DNA from: Candidatus Poribacteria bacterium
GTDB lineage: Bacteria; Poribacteria; WGA-4E; WGA-3G
Reading direction: 5' to 3'
DNA: 41,105 nucleotides
NCBI GenBank assembly: GCA_003635185.1
Contig: PYJA01000066.1
Coordinates: 1-41,105 of the forward strand
In this document: in pieces, positions 34,433-41,105 of the stretch
How the letters are laid out: every line of letters starts with the position of its first letter
Numbering within the stretch: position 1 is the stretch's first letter
Position numbers and translations under genes: made by a program
Notes under the pieces: generated by a model
What the model was told of the DNA's origin: nothing
The model's input: only the letters and a program-made list of their open reading frames with translations
The model's database searches: none

Positions 34433-35374
34433 TTGTCAGACAACAAAATTGAAAACATTACCGTAATCGGTGCAGGACTGATGGGGCACGGTATTGCACA
34501 AGAATTCGCATGTGCAGGCTACCGTGTTCATCTCCACGACATCACGAAAGAAAAACTGAATACTGCGCTTGTCCAGATTGGCAAAAACCTAACACTCCTT
34601 GCAGAAAAGAGTGTTATTGAAAAGACAAGCATCCCCGAAACAATGCAGTACATTCAGACCACAACCGAACTCACCGAAGCCGCGGAAACCGCTGATTTTA
34701 TCGTTGAGGCTGTCTCCGAGAATCTACCGCTAAAACAACAGATTTTTGAAAAATTAGATTCTCTATGCCAATCGCATACAATTCTGGCAAGCAACACAAC
34801 AGCACTGATGCCCAGCCAGATCGGGGCAAACACAAAACGCACCGATAAGATACTCAATACCCATTACTTTAATCCACCTTACCTGATTCCGCTCGTTGAA
34901 CTGATCCGTAGTCCGGATACATCCGATGAAACCGTGTCCGTGACGTTTGACCTCCTAACGGCTATCGGCAAAACACCTGCGCTTATAGAAAAAGAGGCAC
35001 TCGGTTTTGTGGGGCCGAGGCTGCAAGCTGCACTTATCCGAGAAGCGTTTGCCATCGTGGAGCGGGGCATCGCAAGTGCCGAGACGGTTGACCTTGTTGT
35101 ACGCAACAGTTTCGGGAGGCGACTCAGCGTTGCAGGTCCATTTGAAGTTTTCGAGCTGGCAGGATGGGATTTGGTCCTTGATGCTTTTGAAGAACTCTAC
35201 AAAGACTTGAACAGTGCCCCTGGCATCAATCCGCTCCTTCGAGAAATGGTTGAATCTGATAAGCTTGGGGTGAAATCAGGCGAAGGTTTTTATGAATGGT
35301 CTGAAGAGCGACAGCAAGCACTTCGCGATCGAATGAGCCAGGCATTGATTCGTGCTATTCAGCAAGATGGGTAA
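34433..35374 (+). CDS. 3-hydroxyacyl-CoA dehydrogenase
   Basis: This 313-residue single-function HAD oxidises 3-hydroxyacyl-CoA (beta-oxidation or 3-hydroxybutyryl-CoA type) with NAD. The Rossmann fold reads VIGAGLMGHGIAQEFA (residues 9-24). The catalytic His-containing LNTHYFNPPYLIPLVEL and the C-terminal helical dimer domain (ALGFVGPRLQAALIREAF, GVKSGEGFYEW) are present. The start is TTG 34433, two bases after rsmI, probably relying on coupling. FadB/Hbd-like identity cannot be narrowed. Confidence 0.9.
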   Translation: MSDNKIENITVIGAGLMGHGIAQEFACAGYRVHLHDITKEKLNTALVQIGKNLTLLAEKSVIEKTSIPETMQYIQTTTELTEAAETADFIVEAVSENLPLKQQIFEKLDSLCQSHTILASNTTALMPSQIGANTKRTDKILNTHYFNPPYLIPLVELIRSPDTSDETVSVTFDLLTAIGKTPALIEKEALGFVGPRLQAALIREAFAIVERGIASAETVDLVVRNSFGRRLSVAGPFEVFELAGWDLVLDAFEELYKDLNSAPGINPLLREMVESDKLGVKSGEGFYEWSEERQQALRDRMSQALIRAIQQDG

Positions 35375-35457
35375 TTGTTAGCGTTTCTATCGGCTAAGTG
35401 GTTGCCCCCTGTGAACAATTTGCTACCCGATCTGCGACATTTCTGGGCTATCAACAA

Positions 35458-36132
35458 ATGTCCAAAAAACTCCCCGGTAACACGTTAACATTCCTCACAG
35501 TCGGAATTGCAATTCTCTGCTTGGTCCTATTCTTTAGGCAGATTCAAGAATTTCTTCTTGAATTTATCGCCGCGTTCCAAAGTATTGAAACGGTACGTGA
35601 ATATATTGCAGGTTACGGTTTATTTGCCCCATTCATCTCGGCAATTCTCATGATCTTTCAGAGTGTTATCGCGCCGTTACCTGCGTTCCTTATCACAATA
35701 GCGAACGGCGCGCTTTTTGGATTCTGGTGGGGTATGTTGCTATCGTGGAGCAGCGCGATGCTCGGGGCTGCCCTCTGTTTCTACATCGCCCGTTTTCTCG
35801 GTGCTAAACATGTGGCGCGGATCGTTAGTCAACCCGTTGTAAACAAAACCGACCAGTTCATTCAAAAGTACGGCAACTATGCGATTTTGATTGCCCGCCT
35901 TATCCCGTATATCCCGTTTGATGTTGTCAGTTATGCTGCAGGTTTAACGCGAATACGATTCATCGGTTTCTGGCTTGCCACTGGCATGGGGCAACTCCCC
36001 GCAACCGCTGTTTATACCTACCTTGGCAACAGAATCTCTACGCATACAAAATTAATGCTTTTCGGTTTCAGTGTTGTGATATCTGTTTCAATTGTAATAT
36101 GGTTAGTGAAAGGTCGGAACCATTCCAATTAA
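35458..36132 (+). CDS. TVP38/TMEM64-family (DedA-like) membrane protein
   Basis: This integral membrane protein of about 224 residues is of the SNARE-associated/TVP38 group. It carries the core motif ITIANGALFGFWWGMLLSW followed by SAMLGAALCFYIARFLG and the re-entrant RLIPYIPFDVVSYAAGLT segment. ATG 35458 (MSKKLPGNT) is preferred to GTG 35398, although no Shine-Dalgarno is visible. DedA/TVP38 relatives flip lipid carriers or support envelope integrity; exact function unknown. It follows the dehydrogenase by about 80 bases, co-directional. Confidence 0.85.
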   Translation: MSKKLPGNTLTFLTVGIAILCLVLFFRQIQEFLLEFIAAFQSIETVREYIAGYGLFAPFISAILMIFQSVIAPLPAFLITIANGALFGFWWGMLLSWSSAMLGAALCFYIARFLGAKHVARIVSQPVVNKTDQFIQKYGNYAILIARLIPYIPFDVVSYAAGLTRIRFIGFWLATGMGQLPATAVYTYLGNRISTHTKLMLFGFSVVISVSIVIWLVKGRNHSN

Positions 36133-36161
36133 CGCAAGATTAAGATTCTATGTCTACAGCG

Positions 36162-36249
36162 TATCTCATAAATGCAATTTTGTCCCAATTCACCGGATCG
36201 CATGTCCGATGGATCGGGGTTAGAAACCCCTCGGACGATTTATGAGATA
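36162..36249. repeat. 88-bp palindromic element
   Basis: TATCTCATAAAT (36162-36173) and ATTTATGAGATA (36238-36249) are perfect inverted arms. Between them is the hairpin GGGGTT-AGA-AACCCC. It occupies most of the 247-base gap before the second Gfo/Idh gene. Confidence 0.75.
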
Positions 36250-36379
36250 GGTTGTATTCTTTGCTCAGCACATCAGCCCTAACGAAACACCAATAGTCAT
36301 AAACCAATTGACATCAATCACGCTTTCAGGTAAATTCTTTACACAACAACATATTATCCCTTATATAAGGAATAGAATT

Positions 36380-37348
36380 ATGATTCGGATAGGTGTTATC
36401 GGAGTAGGTGGCATGGGTAATGGCCATTGTAACTCACTCCCCAATGTAGAAAATTGTGAATTCGTAGGTGTAGCGGATCTACGACTCGACGCGGCAAAAG
36501 CTGTCGCCGAAAGGCATAACATCCGCGCATTCCAAGACTATCAAGAACTTTTTCCACTCGTTGACGGTGTCGTCGTTGCTACACCACCTGTGGCGCATAC
36601 TAAAGTTGTCGTTGACGCTGCAGAAGCAGGCGTACATGTCTTCTGTGAAAAACCGCTCTCTTTGACACTTGGAGAGGCGGATGAAATGATCGAAGCATCG
36701 GACAAAGCTGGTACACATCTGATGGTGGGTCAAGTCCTCCGCTTCTACCCTGTGCACGAACTTGGCAGAAAGATGGTGGATAATGGCGACATCGGGGATG
36801 TTGTTTATATTGAAACTGATTATACGGGTCCTTATAATGCACCGCGCGGCAGACCCGACAGTTGGTACGGCACAGTCGGCGGATTGTTAGAAAACGGCAT
36901 CCATAAATCCGATCTGATAAATTGGTTCGGTGGTACCGCACTTACCGTTGCAGCGGAAGTCGGTAGTTTCTCTGGGCATGACGACTGGGAGGACTATACC
37001 GTCTCACTGATTCGTTATGATACAGGCACCGTTGGCATCTTACGTTGGGGTGGTTTTCTTGGGGCGCGCGGCACAAATGAAACAATCATTGACGGCACTG
37101 AAGGATCGCTCCGTCTTGATATGGGAGCGGACATCGCGTATCTCAAAAAACGTGGTGGCGATTGGGAAGAGATTGTCCCTGACCGTTCTGGTCCGAGCCA
37201 TGTCGTTGGTGAACTGACTCATTTTGTCGAATGTATCCGAGACAACAAAACCCCGATGATTGACGGTAGAGGCGGCAAGCATGCAGTTGCAATTGTCTTA
37301 GCTACTTACGAATCGGCGAAAGAGAAAACAAAGGTGTCTATTGATTAG
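36380..37348 (+). CDS. Gfo/Idh/MocA family oxidoreductase (second copy)
   Basis: This 322-residue NAD(P)-dependent oxidoreductase has a Rossmann motif IGVIGVGGMGNGH (residues 4-16), CEKPLSLTLGEAD (EKP motif), and a substrate domain with LLENGIHKSDLINWFGG (likely catalytic His region). ATG 36380 follows ATAAGGAATAGAATT and is preferred to the longer frame from 36308. It differs from the 4243 copy, so it is not a recent duplicate; sugar or inositol substrate is inferred from the family only. It is followed by a hairpin and then the truncated WD40 gene. Confidence 0.9.
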   Translation: MIRIGVIGVGGMGNGHCNSLPNVENCEFVGVADLRLDAAKAVAERHNIRAFQDYQELFPLVDGVVVATPPVAHTKVVVDAAEAGVHVFCEKPLSLTLGEADEMIEASDKAGTHLMVGQVLRFYPVHELGRKMVDNGDIGDVVYIETDYTGPYNAPRGRPDSWYGTVGGLLENGIHKSDLINWFGGTALTVAAEVGSFSGHDDWEDYTVSLIRYDTGTVGILRWGGFLGARGTNETIIDGTEGSLRLDMGADIAYLKKRGGDWEEIVPDRSGPSHVVGELTHFVECIRDNKTPMIDGRGGKHAVAIVLATYESAKEKTKVSID

Positions 37349-37362
37349 TTGGCTCTGAAGGA

Positions 37363-37390
37363 CTGTAGGGGCGAGACATCGTCCCTACAG
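37363..37390 (+). terminator. Hairpin after the second Gfo/Idh gene
   Basis: CTGTAGGGGCGA (37363-37374) pairs with TCGTCCCTACAG (37379-37390), with one G-T wobble and a 4-base loop, then TTTGC. It is a likely terminator or a member of the genome's short palindromes. Confidence 0.5.
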
Positions 37391-37418
37391 TTTGCAAGTG
37401 TCAAAAGGAGATTTTCAG

Positions 37419-37682
37419 ATGAAGAAGATGCTGTTCTCCATCTTTTTATCGTTTGTTGTCATTTCAACGTTCTTTTTACCTTGCAGTTTTGCTCAAGACT
37501 GGACACAATGGAGTTTGCCAGAAGGTGCGAAAGCACGTCTTGGTAAAGGTTCTATAAGTGATATGCAATATTCCCCAGATGGTACGATACTTGCAATATC
37601 CAGTTCTGTCGGTATTTGGCTCTATGACGCGGAGACCCTGCAAGAGATTGCACTGCTTCGTATAGATTATTTAACGCAATGA
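37419..37682 (+). pseudogene. Secreted WD40 protein truncated at the A+T-rich island
   Basis: AAAGGAGATTTTCAG precedes ATG 37419. The signal peptide (MKKMLFSIFLSFVVIS..., end near SFA) and the family start QWSLPEGAKARLGKG, YSPDGTILAISS and VGIWLYDAETLQEIALL match the WD40 gene at 20928-23092. Homology stops at about 37658 after ALL, where the other protein continues into its first full WD blade. Seven unrelated codons and a TGA follow. The remaining propeller is absent from the window, so insertion or deletion removed it. Confidence 0.85.
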
Positions 37683-37708
37683 GTAGTTTTTGACATAATT
37701 ATCATTTC

Positions 37709-37734
37709 GTGAGTTTTTATCTCACAAATTTTTT
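37709..37734 (+). terminator. Rho-independent terminator-like hairpin
   Basis: GTGAG (37709-37713) and CTCAC (37721-37725), outer A/T pairs, then AAATTTTTT. It would stop transcripts leaving the broken WD40 gene. Confidence 0.45.
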
Positions 37735-37778
37735 GTTGCATTAATTTTGAAATTATGTTATAATATTAATATGAAAAA

Positions 37779-37801
37779 CAAGGGGTGTATAACACCCCTT
37801 G
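37779..37801. repeat. Perfect 10-bp stem palindrome
   Basis: CAAGGGGTGT (37779-37788) and ACACCCCTTG (37792-37801) with a 3-base loop ATA. It is G+C-rich in an A+T-rich setting, with no U-run after it, so a structural or element-end role is as likely as termination. Confidence 0.65.
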
Positions 37802-37868
37802 CAATAAACACAGCAAATTCTGATAAACTTTTTCAGAGAGAAATAGTTTTGGATCGGATCATTTTTAC

Positions 37869-37897
37869 TTATATTCTTTAGTTATTTATGCTATAAT
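37869..37897 (+). promoter_or_regulatory. Candidate promoter for the small Cys/His protein gene
   Basis: TATAAT (37892-37897), preceded at 17 bases by weak TTATAT (37869-37874). The segment GCTATAATTATTACCAATTTAA resembles the one around 39300-39323. Confidence 0.35.
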
Positions 37898-37939
37898 TAT
37901 TACCAATTTAAAACAACCATAAATAAAGAGGTAAAAATC

Positions 37940-38167
37940 ATGAATATAGTATCTTCACATAGATATATTAGATACGGTGCTTGGTGTAGAGATTGTAATA
38001 TGGATATCAGCCTATTAAGCGGATATCTAAATAACAACATAGACCTTGCACGTAATCACAGTAAACAAAATAACCATACTTGCGATGTCTATAGAGAAGA
38101 AGGTAATCTTATAAACTACAAATTCAACCCCATTGACACGTCAAAAATTGTAAAAACGTTTGTCTGA
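37940..38167 (+). CDS. Small Cys/His protein, unknown (possible zinc-binding)
   Basis: This 75-residue protein has a good ribosome site (AAAGAGGTAAAAATC). Residues Cys16-x-x-Cys19 (WCRDCNMD) and, further on, His and Cys in ARNHSKQNNHTCDVYRE form a C-x2-C...H-x5-H-x-C pattern. This is reminiscent of small phage or plasmid zinc-ribbon proteins in which an HA...GH segment follows a CxxC. It is A+T-rich, unlike the genes to the left, and sits just before an IS1595 transposase. It could be a phage- or plasmid-derived accessory protein. No family is named with confidence. Confidence 0.6.
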   Translation: MNIVSSHRYIRYGAWCRDCNMDISLLSGYLNNNIDLARNHSKQNNHTCDVYREEGNLINYKFNPIDTSKIVKTFV

Positions 38168-38257
38168 TTCAATATCAGAATTTACGTGTATATTATATCA
38201 TATTTATTAAAAAAAGTCAATAGCCATTTTGTTGTATATGCTATAACAAAATAAAAA

Positions 38258-38277
38258 CAGGAGCATGCAGGCTCCTG
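38258..38277. repeat. Short hairpin CAGGAGC / GCTCCTG
   Basis: A perfect 7-bp stem with a 6-base loop between the small gene and the IS1595 leader. It may end transcription of the small gene; there is no U-run. Confidence 0.4.
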
Positions 38278-38291
38278 CTGTCATAAGATCC

Positions 38292-38386
38292 AGAGTTGTG
38301 TATTTCTGAATAGCTTAATCAACTGTAATTATACATTATATTCAGAAAAAACACAACTCTTTTGAAATATTTATTTTCAAAGGAGT
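38292..38386 (+). promoter_or_regulatory. Structured leader that can hide the transposase ribosome site
   Basis: Hairpin 1 pairs 38292-38312 (AGAGTTGTGTATTTCTGAA...) with 38339-38360 (...CAGAAAAAACACAACTCT). Hairpin 2 pairs ACTCTTTTGAAA (38356-38367) with TTTCAAAGGAGT (38375-38386): 12 pairs, one of them T-G, loop of 7. The right arm of hairpin 2 contains the entire AAAGGAG site of the transposase. The two hairpins share 38356-38360 and so exclude each other. Confidence 0.55.
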
Positions 38387-38391
38387 TTTTT

Positions 38392-39282
38392 ATGAACTTA
38401 ATTGAGGTTATTAAACACTTTCCAGATCAAGAAAGCTGTATCGCATTTTTAGAGAATATACGCTGGGGTAATACTCCAATATGTGCTCATTGCGGTAGTC
38501 TGAAAGTCAATAATCGTCACGAAAAGAAAGAAGGTTTAATCGGTAGATGGAACTGCCAAGATTGCAAAGCATCTTTTAAGGTAACTTGCAATACACTGTT
38601 TCATGGAACAAAAATACCTTTGCAGAAATGGTTTGCTGCTATATCATTAATGATAAATGCTAAGAAAAGTTTATCCAGTCATCAATTAGCACGTGATTTA
38701 GAATTAAACCAAAAGACTGCATGGTATATGATGCAGAAAATACGTGCCGAAATGGCTGTAAAAGGTAATACCTTATTGAAAGGTATTATTGAGGCTGATG
38801 AAACTTATATTGGCGGTAAACCTCGTAAAGGTAATAAACGTGCTGATGATGAACCGGTTAAGCGTGGTCGTGGCACATCCAAAACACCCGTTATTGGTGC
38901 TGTTGAACGTGGCGGACACGTTATTGCAAAAGTTGCTGATGATTTAACCGGTCAAAGTATTATGCGATTTATCAAAGATGTTGCAAGTATAGAGGATTCA
39001 GAATTAATGACTGATGAATTCAAGGGATATCTGGCTATAGGACGTGAAATGAAACATCATATCATTAACCATAAAGAGCAATACGTTGATGGTGACGTGC
39101 ATACAAACACAATAGAAGGATTTTGGAGCTTGTTAAAAAGGGCTTGGTATGGAACACATCATCATTACTCTGTTGCCTGGATGCCGCTATATGTGGCAGA
39201 GGCATGCTATAAATATAACTACAGAGATCATGATGACGTTTTCTGGAAATTTTTACGTGAAAGTATGTCGATAAACACTTGA
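38392..39282 (+). CDS. IS1595-family (ISXO2-like) transposase
   Basis: This 296-residue transposase starts at ATG 38392 (AAAGGAG in the leader), not at 38362. An N-terminal zinc ribbon has Cys31, Cys34, Cys55 and Cys58 (PICAHC, NCQDC). A helical middle with the Lys/Ser-rich AKKSLSSHQLARDL follows, then the DDE-type core: EADETYIGGKPRKGN, then LMTDEFKGY, then HTNTIEGFWSLLKRAWYGTHHHY. These are IS1595-superfamily hallmarks. The ORF is intact, so the element may be active. Clear inverted ends could not be fixed, because the flanking sequence is repeat-rich and A+T-rich. Confidence 0.92.
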   Translation: MNLIEVIKHFPDQESCIAFLENIRWGNTPICAHCGSLKVNNRHEKKEGLIGRWNCQDCKASFKVTCNTLFHGTKIPLQKWFAAISLMINAKKSLSSHQLARDLELNQKTAWYMMQKIRAEMAVKGNTLLKGIIEADETYIGGKPRKGNKRADDEPVKRGRGTSKTPVIGAVERGGHVIAKVADDLTGQSIMRFIKDVASIEDSELMTDEFKGYLAIGREMKHHIINHKEQYVDGDVHTNTIEGFWSLLKRAWYGTHHHYSVAWMPLYVAEACYKYNYRDHDDVFWKFLRESMSINT

Positions 39283-39307
39283 CAAAAAGCGGTTTATAGT
39301 GTATAAT
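39279..39307 (+). promoter_or_regulatory. Consensus sigma70 promoter facing the next, oppositely oriented gene
   Basis: Perfect TTGACA (39279-39284), 17-base spacer, perfect TATAAT (39302-39307). It overlaps the transposase stop codon and reads into the 3' end of the minus-strand gene at 39315-39692. Confidence 0.6.
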
Positions 39308-39314
39308 ATAATTA

Positions 39315-39692
39315 CTAATTTAATCGTTTTCGTTCGAATTCATATTCAGAAAAAATAGCATTAATTTTTAAAAACGACCTTTTCACTTGCTTATTGTTAA
39401 TAGATAATTCTGAATAACTTGGGGTTTCGGTACTGTTTCTAAATAATCTTTTTCTTAGGTTATAATGGTATTTGGACAGACCTATAAATATACTATACTC
39501 GATAATAAGCTCTTTCTTAAGTATAGTTAAACCATGAAACACCTCTAGGTAAAACGGATTCTCATAATGTTTTTCTTCAGGATATGAGAGTATCATCCGT
39601 TCAAGGAGTTTTTCAATATCTTCCATCATTGATCGTATATCTAAATCTTCAGTATTTGGATCTTTAAAACTAAATTGCCTTTCAAAAGTCAT
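39315..39692 (-). CDS. Unknown 125-residue helical protein
   Basis: ATG 39692 has the ribosome site AGGAGATTATT. The product is soluble, charged and predicted mostly helical (DIRSMMEDIEKLLERMILSY, KKELIIEYSIFIGL). It ends in a basic stretch (NNKQVKRSFL). No family is recognised. It is A+T-rich like the island. A duplicated start region and an opposing consensus promoter may affect its expression. Confidence 0.6.
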   Translation of the reverse strand: MTFERQFSFKDPNTEDLDIRSMMEDIEKLLERMILSYPEEKHYENPFYLEVFHGLTILKKELIIEYSIFIGLSKYHYNLRKRLFRNSTETPSYSELSINNKQVKRSFLKINAIFSEYEFERKRLN

Positions 39693-39722
39693 AATAATCT
39701 CCTAGTCCATAATAATCTCCTA
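39690..39722 (-). repeat. Duplicated ribosome site and start codon, making a 2-codon mini-ORF
   Basis: On the minus strand, TAGGAGATTATTATG occurs twice with an 18-base period (39722-39708 and 39704-39690). The upstream copy reads ATG-GAC-TAG (39710-39702), and this stop overlaps the second AGGAG. Translation would have to restart at ATG 39692. Confidence 0.75.
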
Positions 39723-39756
39723 TGTTTTGGTGGATATTTGGCTTTTGAGCACGTAA

Positions 39757-39789
39757 AACAACCGTAAGATTTGTGCTCTTGCGGTTGTT
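39757..39789 (-). terminator. Hairpin terminator candidate
   Basis: On the minus strand AACAACCGCAAGA pairs with TCTTACGGTTGTT (one mismatch, 7-base loop) and is followed by TTACG. It lies downstream of the truncated 39936-40439 gene, so it probably ends that transcript. Confidence 0.55.
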
Positions 39790-39935
39790 GTGCGGTATGC
39801 ATATCCGGTTACCAACAACTATTAAATATTATATCATAAGTATTAATTCTTTTCAAGTTAATTAATGATCTTTTAAAAGATTTAAATGAATGGCTAAGAT
39901 TGAAACCTTAATATCAAATAAGATCTACTTATATT

Positions 39936-40439
39936 TTAATTGCACACCACCTTAGGTTGCTGCCAGTGAGGAGTAATTGTCCATACATAGTATTTATCAA
40001 TACCTACGATATATGTACTGGGTATAATCCACCATTGATCTAATATACCTTTGTTAGGATTAGTTGGTAAGCTGATAATAAACTTATAATATTCAGACTT
40101 ACTTGTGAAAGATATATTTAGTTGTGGCATACCTTCAATTGGCAAACTTACTACTCCATTACCAACCCTAAAAGTCTCCAGTGGATACTTACAGTTCTCA
40201 ATAGTCCACGATTTAGAATCACTAAAAAATGATTTAACTTTTGAGTCTGATAATGCTGATTTATAGTTCTTAAATACCAAAATATCTTCTGGCAGTTCTT
40301 TTAGTACGAATACAAAATTCTCTGTATGCGATCTAAAATCATTATCCATTAAATAAAGTAAGTCTGAAATTTCTTCTATAGTGAAATATTTATCCGTAAG
40401 ATCAACTTTATCTATGGCTGGATTATTTGATGTATCCTG
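39936..40439 (-). pseudogene. Unknown protein whose 5' end is cut by the IS3 element
   Basis: The minus-strand frame is open to 40466, but its first residues (MARISDGST, GTG start) are coded by the IS3 end, so the native start is lost. The remaining 167 residues (from QDTSNNPAIDKVDLTDKYF to WQQPKVVCN) are soluble and beta-rich with many aromatic residues (DQWWIIPSTYIVG, KYYVWTITPHW). No family is recognised. Stops are clean, so the insertion may be recent. Confidence 0.6.
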
Positions 40440-40527
40440 TGTACTGCCATCGGAAATTCGGGCCACTGTCTAAGATAAGATTGTGTACTGCCATCGGAAA
40501 TTCGGGCCACTGTCTAAGATAAGATTG
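40440..40527. repeat. Two tandem 44-bp copies of the IS3 left end
   Basis: Units 40440-40483 and 40484-40527 are identical: TGTACTGCCATCGGAAATTC then GGGCCACTGTCTAAGATAAG then ATTG. The TG start and G+C-rich body look like an IS3-family terminal inverted repeat. Confidence 0.85.
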
Positions 40528-40563
40528 TGATATAATAACAATCTAATTTAAAGGAGAAATCCG

Positions 40564-40848
40564 ATGGCAAAACGAAGAAGATTCACCCCAGAATTTAAAG
40601 CTGAAGTTGTTCTTGAGGCACTGTGTGGTGAAAGTTCACAGGCGGAGTTGTGTCGCAAACATAACATCAGCGATGTTCAACTCTCAAAGTGGAAACGCCA
40701 ACTTCTTGAAAATGCGGCAACACTCTTTGAAGCTGCTGATAAACAGACGAATGCGTCTGCGGAGCGGATTGCTCAACTTGAACAACTTGTTGGTAAATTA
40801 ACCCTGGAACTGGATATCCAAAAAAAAGTCTCAACCTTGCTGAGTTGA
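40564..40848 (+). CDS. IS3-family transposase OrfA
   Basis: This 94-residue OrfA has a helix-turn-helix at the N-terminus (RRFTPEFKAEVVLEAL, QAELCRKHNISDVQLSKWKR) and a leucine-zipper-like tail (RIAQLEQLVGKLTLELDI). AAAGGAGAAATCCG precedes ATG 40564. A run of eight A (40820-40827) ahead of GTC is the usual slippery site for a -1 frameshift into orfB. Confidence 0.9.
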   Translation: MAKRRRFTPEFKAEVVLEALCGESSQAELCRKHNISDVQLSKWKRQLLENAATLFEAADKQTNASAERIAQLEQLVGKLTLELDIQKKVSTLLS

Positions 40849-41105
40849 CCCTTACTGAAAAACGAAGGATTGTCCAAACTTTGCGAACTGATTACTCAAT
40901 GCGACAGATTTGCGGGACACTCGGTTTCAATAGAAGTAGTCTCTATTACGAAACCAAAAAGGATCCTTGTGAAGCACAACTCCAACAGGAGATAGAAATG
41001 TTATCTGCCCGTTATCCAAGATATGGTTATAGGCGTATCACAGAGGAACTATTACGTATGGGATACACCATTGGATATCGACGCGTTGCACGCTTGATGA
41101 AATCC
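40821..41105 (+). CDS. IS3-family transposase OrfB, N-terminal part only
   Basis: The -1 frame from the A-run encodes SLNLAELTLTEKRRIVQTLR, then YSMRQICGTLGFNRSSLYY, then ARYPRYGYRRITEELLRMGY. These match the region before the DDE core in OrfB. It leaves the window before the catalytic domain. It is normally made only as an OrfAB fusion by ribosomal frameshifting. Confidence 0.85.

Larger units (their letters stand above)
37659..40439. other. A+T-rich, probably acquired island
   Basis: The stretch begins exactly where the WD40 gene is cut and ends where the IS3 element begins. It is visibly richer in A+T than everything to the left (many TATAAT-like runs). It holds an IS1595 transposase, one small Cys/His protein and two unrecognised proteins. 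Gene style and codon use (many AAA, AAT, ATA) differ from the host-like genes. The source (plasmid, phage, other bacterium, or assembly join) is unknown. Confidence 0.65.
40440..41105 (+). mobile_element. IS3-family insertion sequence, right part beyond the window
   Basis: A duplicated left terminal region, orfA and the beginning of orfB, joined by a -1 frameshift A-run, form the classical IS3 plan. It inserted into the unknown gene at 39936-40439. The right terminal repeat is outside the window, so the exact target duplication cannot be checked. Confidence 0.85.

Noticed and set aside
37771..37881. 36-codon ORF beginning MKNKGCITPL inside the island
   Set aside because: It runs through the perfect palindrome at 37779-37801, has no ribosome site and no family-like features; chance ORF more likely.
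39302..39340. Possible tRNA because of GTTCGAATTC at 39331
   Set aside because: No acceptor, D or anticodon arms can be built around it.
40440..40466. N-terminus MARISDGST of the unknown gene at 39936
   Set aside because: These codons belong to the IS3 terminal repeat; the frame is accidentally open into the element.

Overview
The window looks like a piece of a Candidatus Poribacteria-type chromosome (sponge-associated or related marine lineage). This is inferred from gene style, not from a search. The signs are Gfo/Idh/MocA oxidoreductases next to TIM-barrel sugar isomerases, secreted WD40 proteins with an N-terminal LGKG segment, a PorV-like outer-membrane protein, small families of palindromic intergenic repeats, and several decayed mobile elements. 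No rRNA, tRNA or CRISPR array was seen.

Layout. 1-3.4 kb (minus): a partial AlbA_2 (Schlafen-type) protein downstream of a complete type I restriction HsdR subunit. 3.4-6.2 kb: a Gfo/Idh dehydrogenase and hydroxypyruvate-isomerase-like pair (minus), divergent from an IolE-like isomerase (plus). The two directions have candidate promoters that share one palindromic -35 hexamer. 6.2-9.5 kb: a small membrane protein with 11-residue coiled-coil repeats, an orphan MutL (glutamate mutase reactivation type), and a secreted protein behind a strong sigma70 promoter with a possible operator. 9.7-12.6 kb: a BatC-like TPR protein, BatD, and a CopD-like membrane protein. 12.6-17.2 kb: a ThDP 2-keto-acid decarboxylase, a duplicated-domain lipoprotein, an ISAs1-type transposase relic, and a sigma54-type AAA+ activator. 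17.2-23.1 kb (minus): a PD-(D/E)XK-like protein, a large beta-propeller/di-haem/IPT lipoprotein, and a WD40 protein broken by one frameshift. 23.2-28.2 kb: a HepT/MntA toxin-antitoxin pair, then DppD-DppF, a fused MNT-HepT-like protein and an SDR oxidoreductase in a tight operon. 28.5-37.4 kb: a DegP-like protease, a PorV-like porin, a B12/radical SAM protein, a decayed MazG, RsmI, 3-hydroxyacyl-CoA dehydrogenase, a TVP38-type membrane protein and a second Gfo/Idh.

The last 3.4 kb differs. A second WD40 gene stops abruptly near 37658 and the sequence becomes clearly more A+T-rich. This stretch carries a small Cys/His-rich protein, an IS1595-family transposase with a leader that can hide its ribosome binding site, and two unknown proteins. 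The second unknown is cut by an IS3-family element that runs off the right edge. It reads as a horizontally acquired island built up by successive insertions.

No single wholly new system can be proven from this sequence. The best candidates for follow-up are the A+T-rich island with its unrecognised proteins, the IS1595 leader switch, the coupled Dpp/MNT-HepT operon, the hendecad membrane protein next to an orphan MutL, and the multidomain propeller-cytochrome lipoprotein. Defence or conflict genes (HsdR, AlbA_2, MntA/HepT, MNT-HepT fusion, PD-(D/E)XK) are spread among ordinary metabolic genes.
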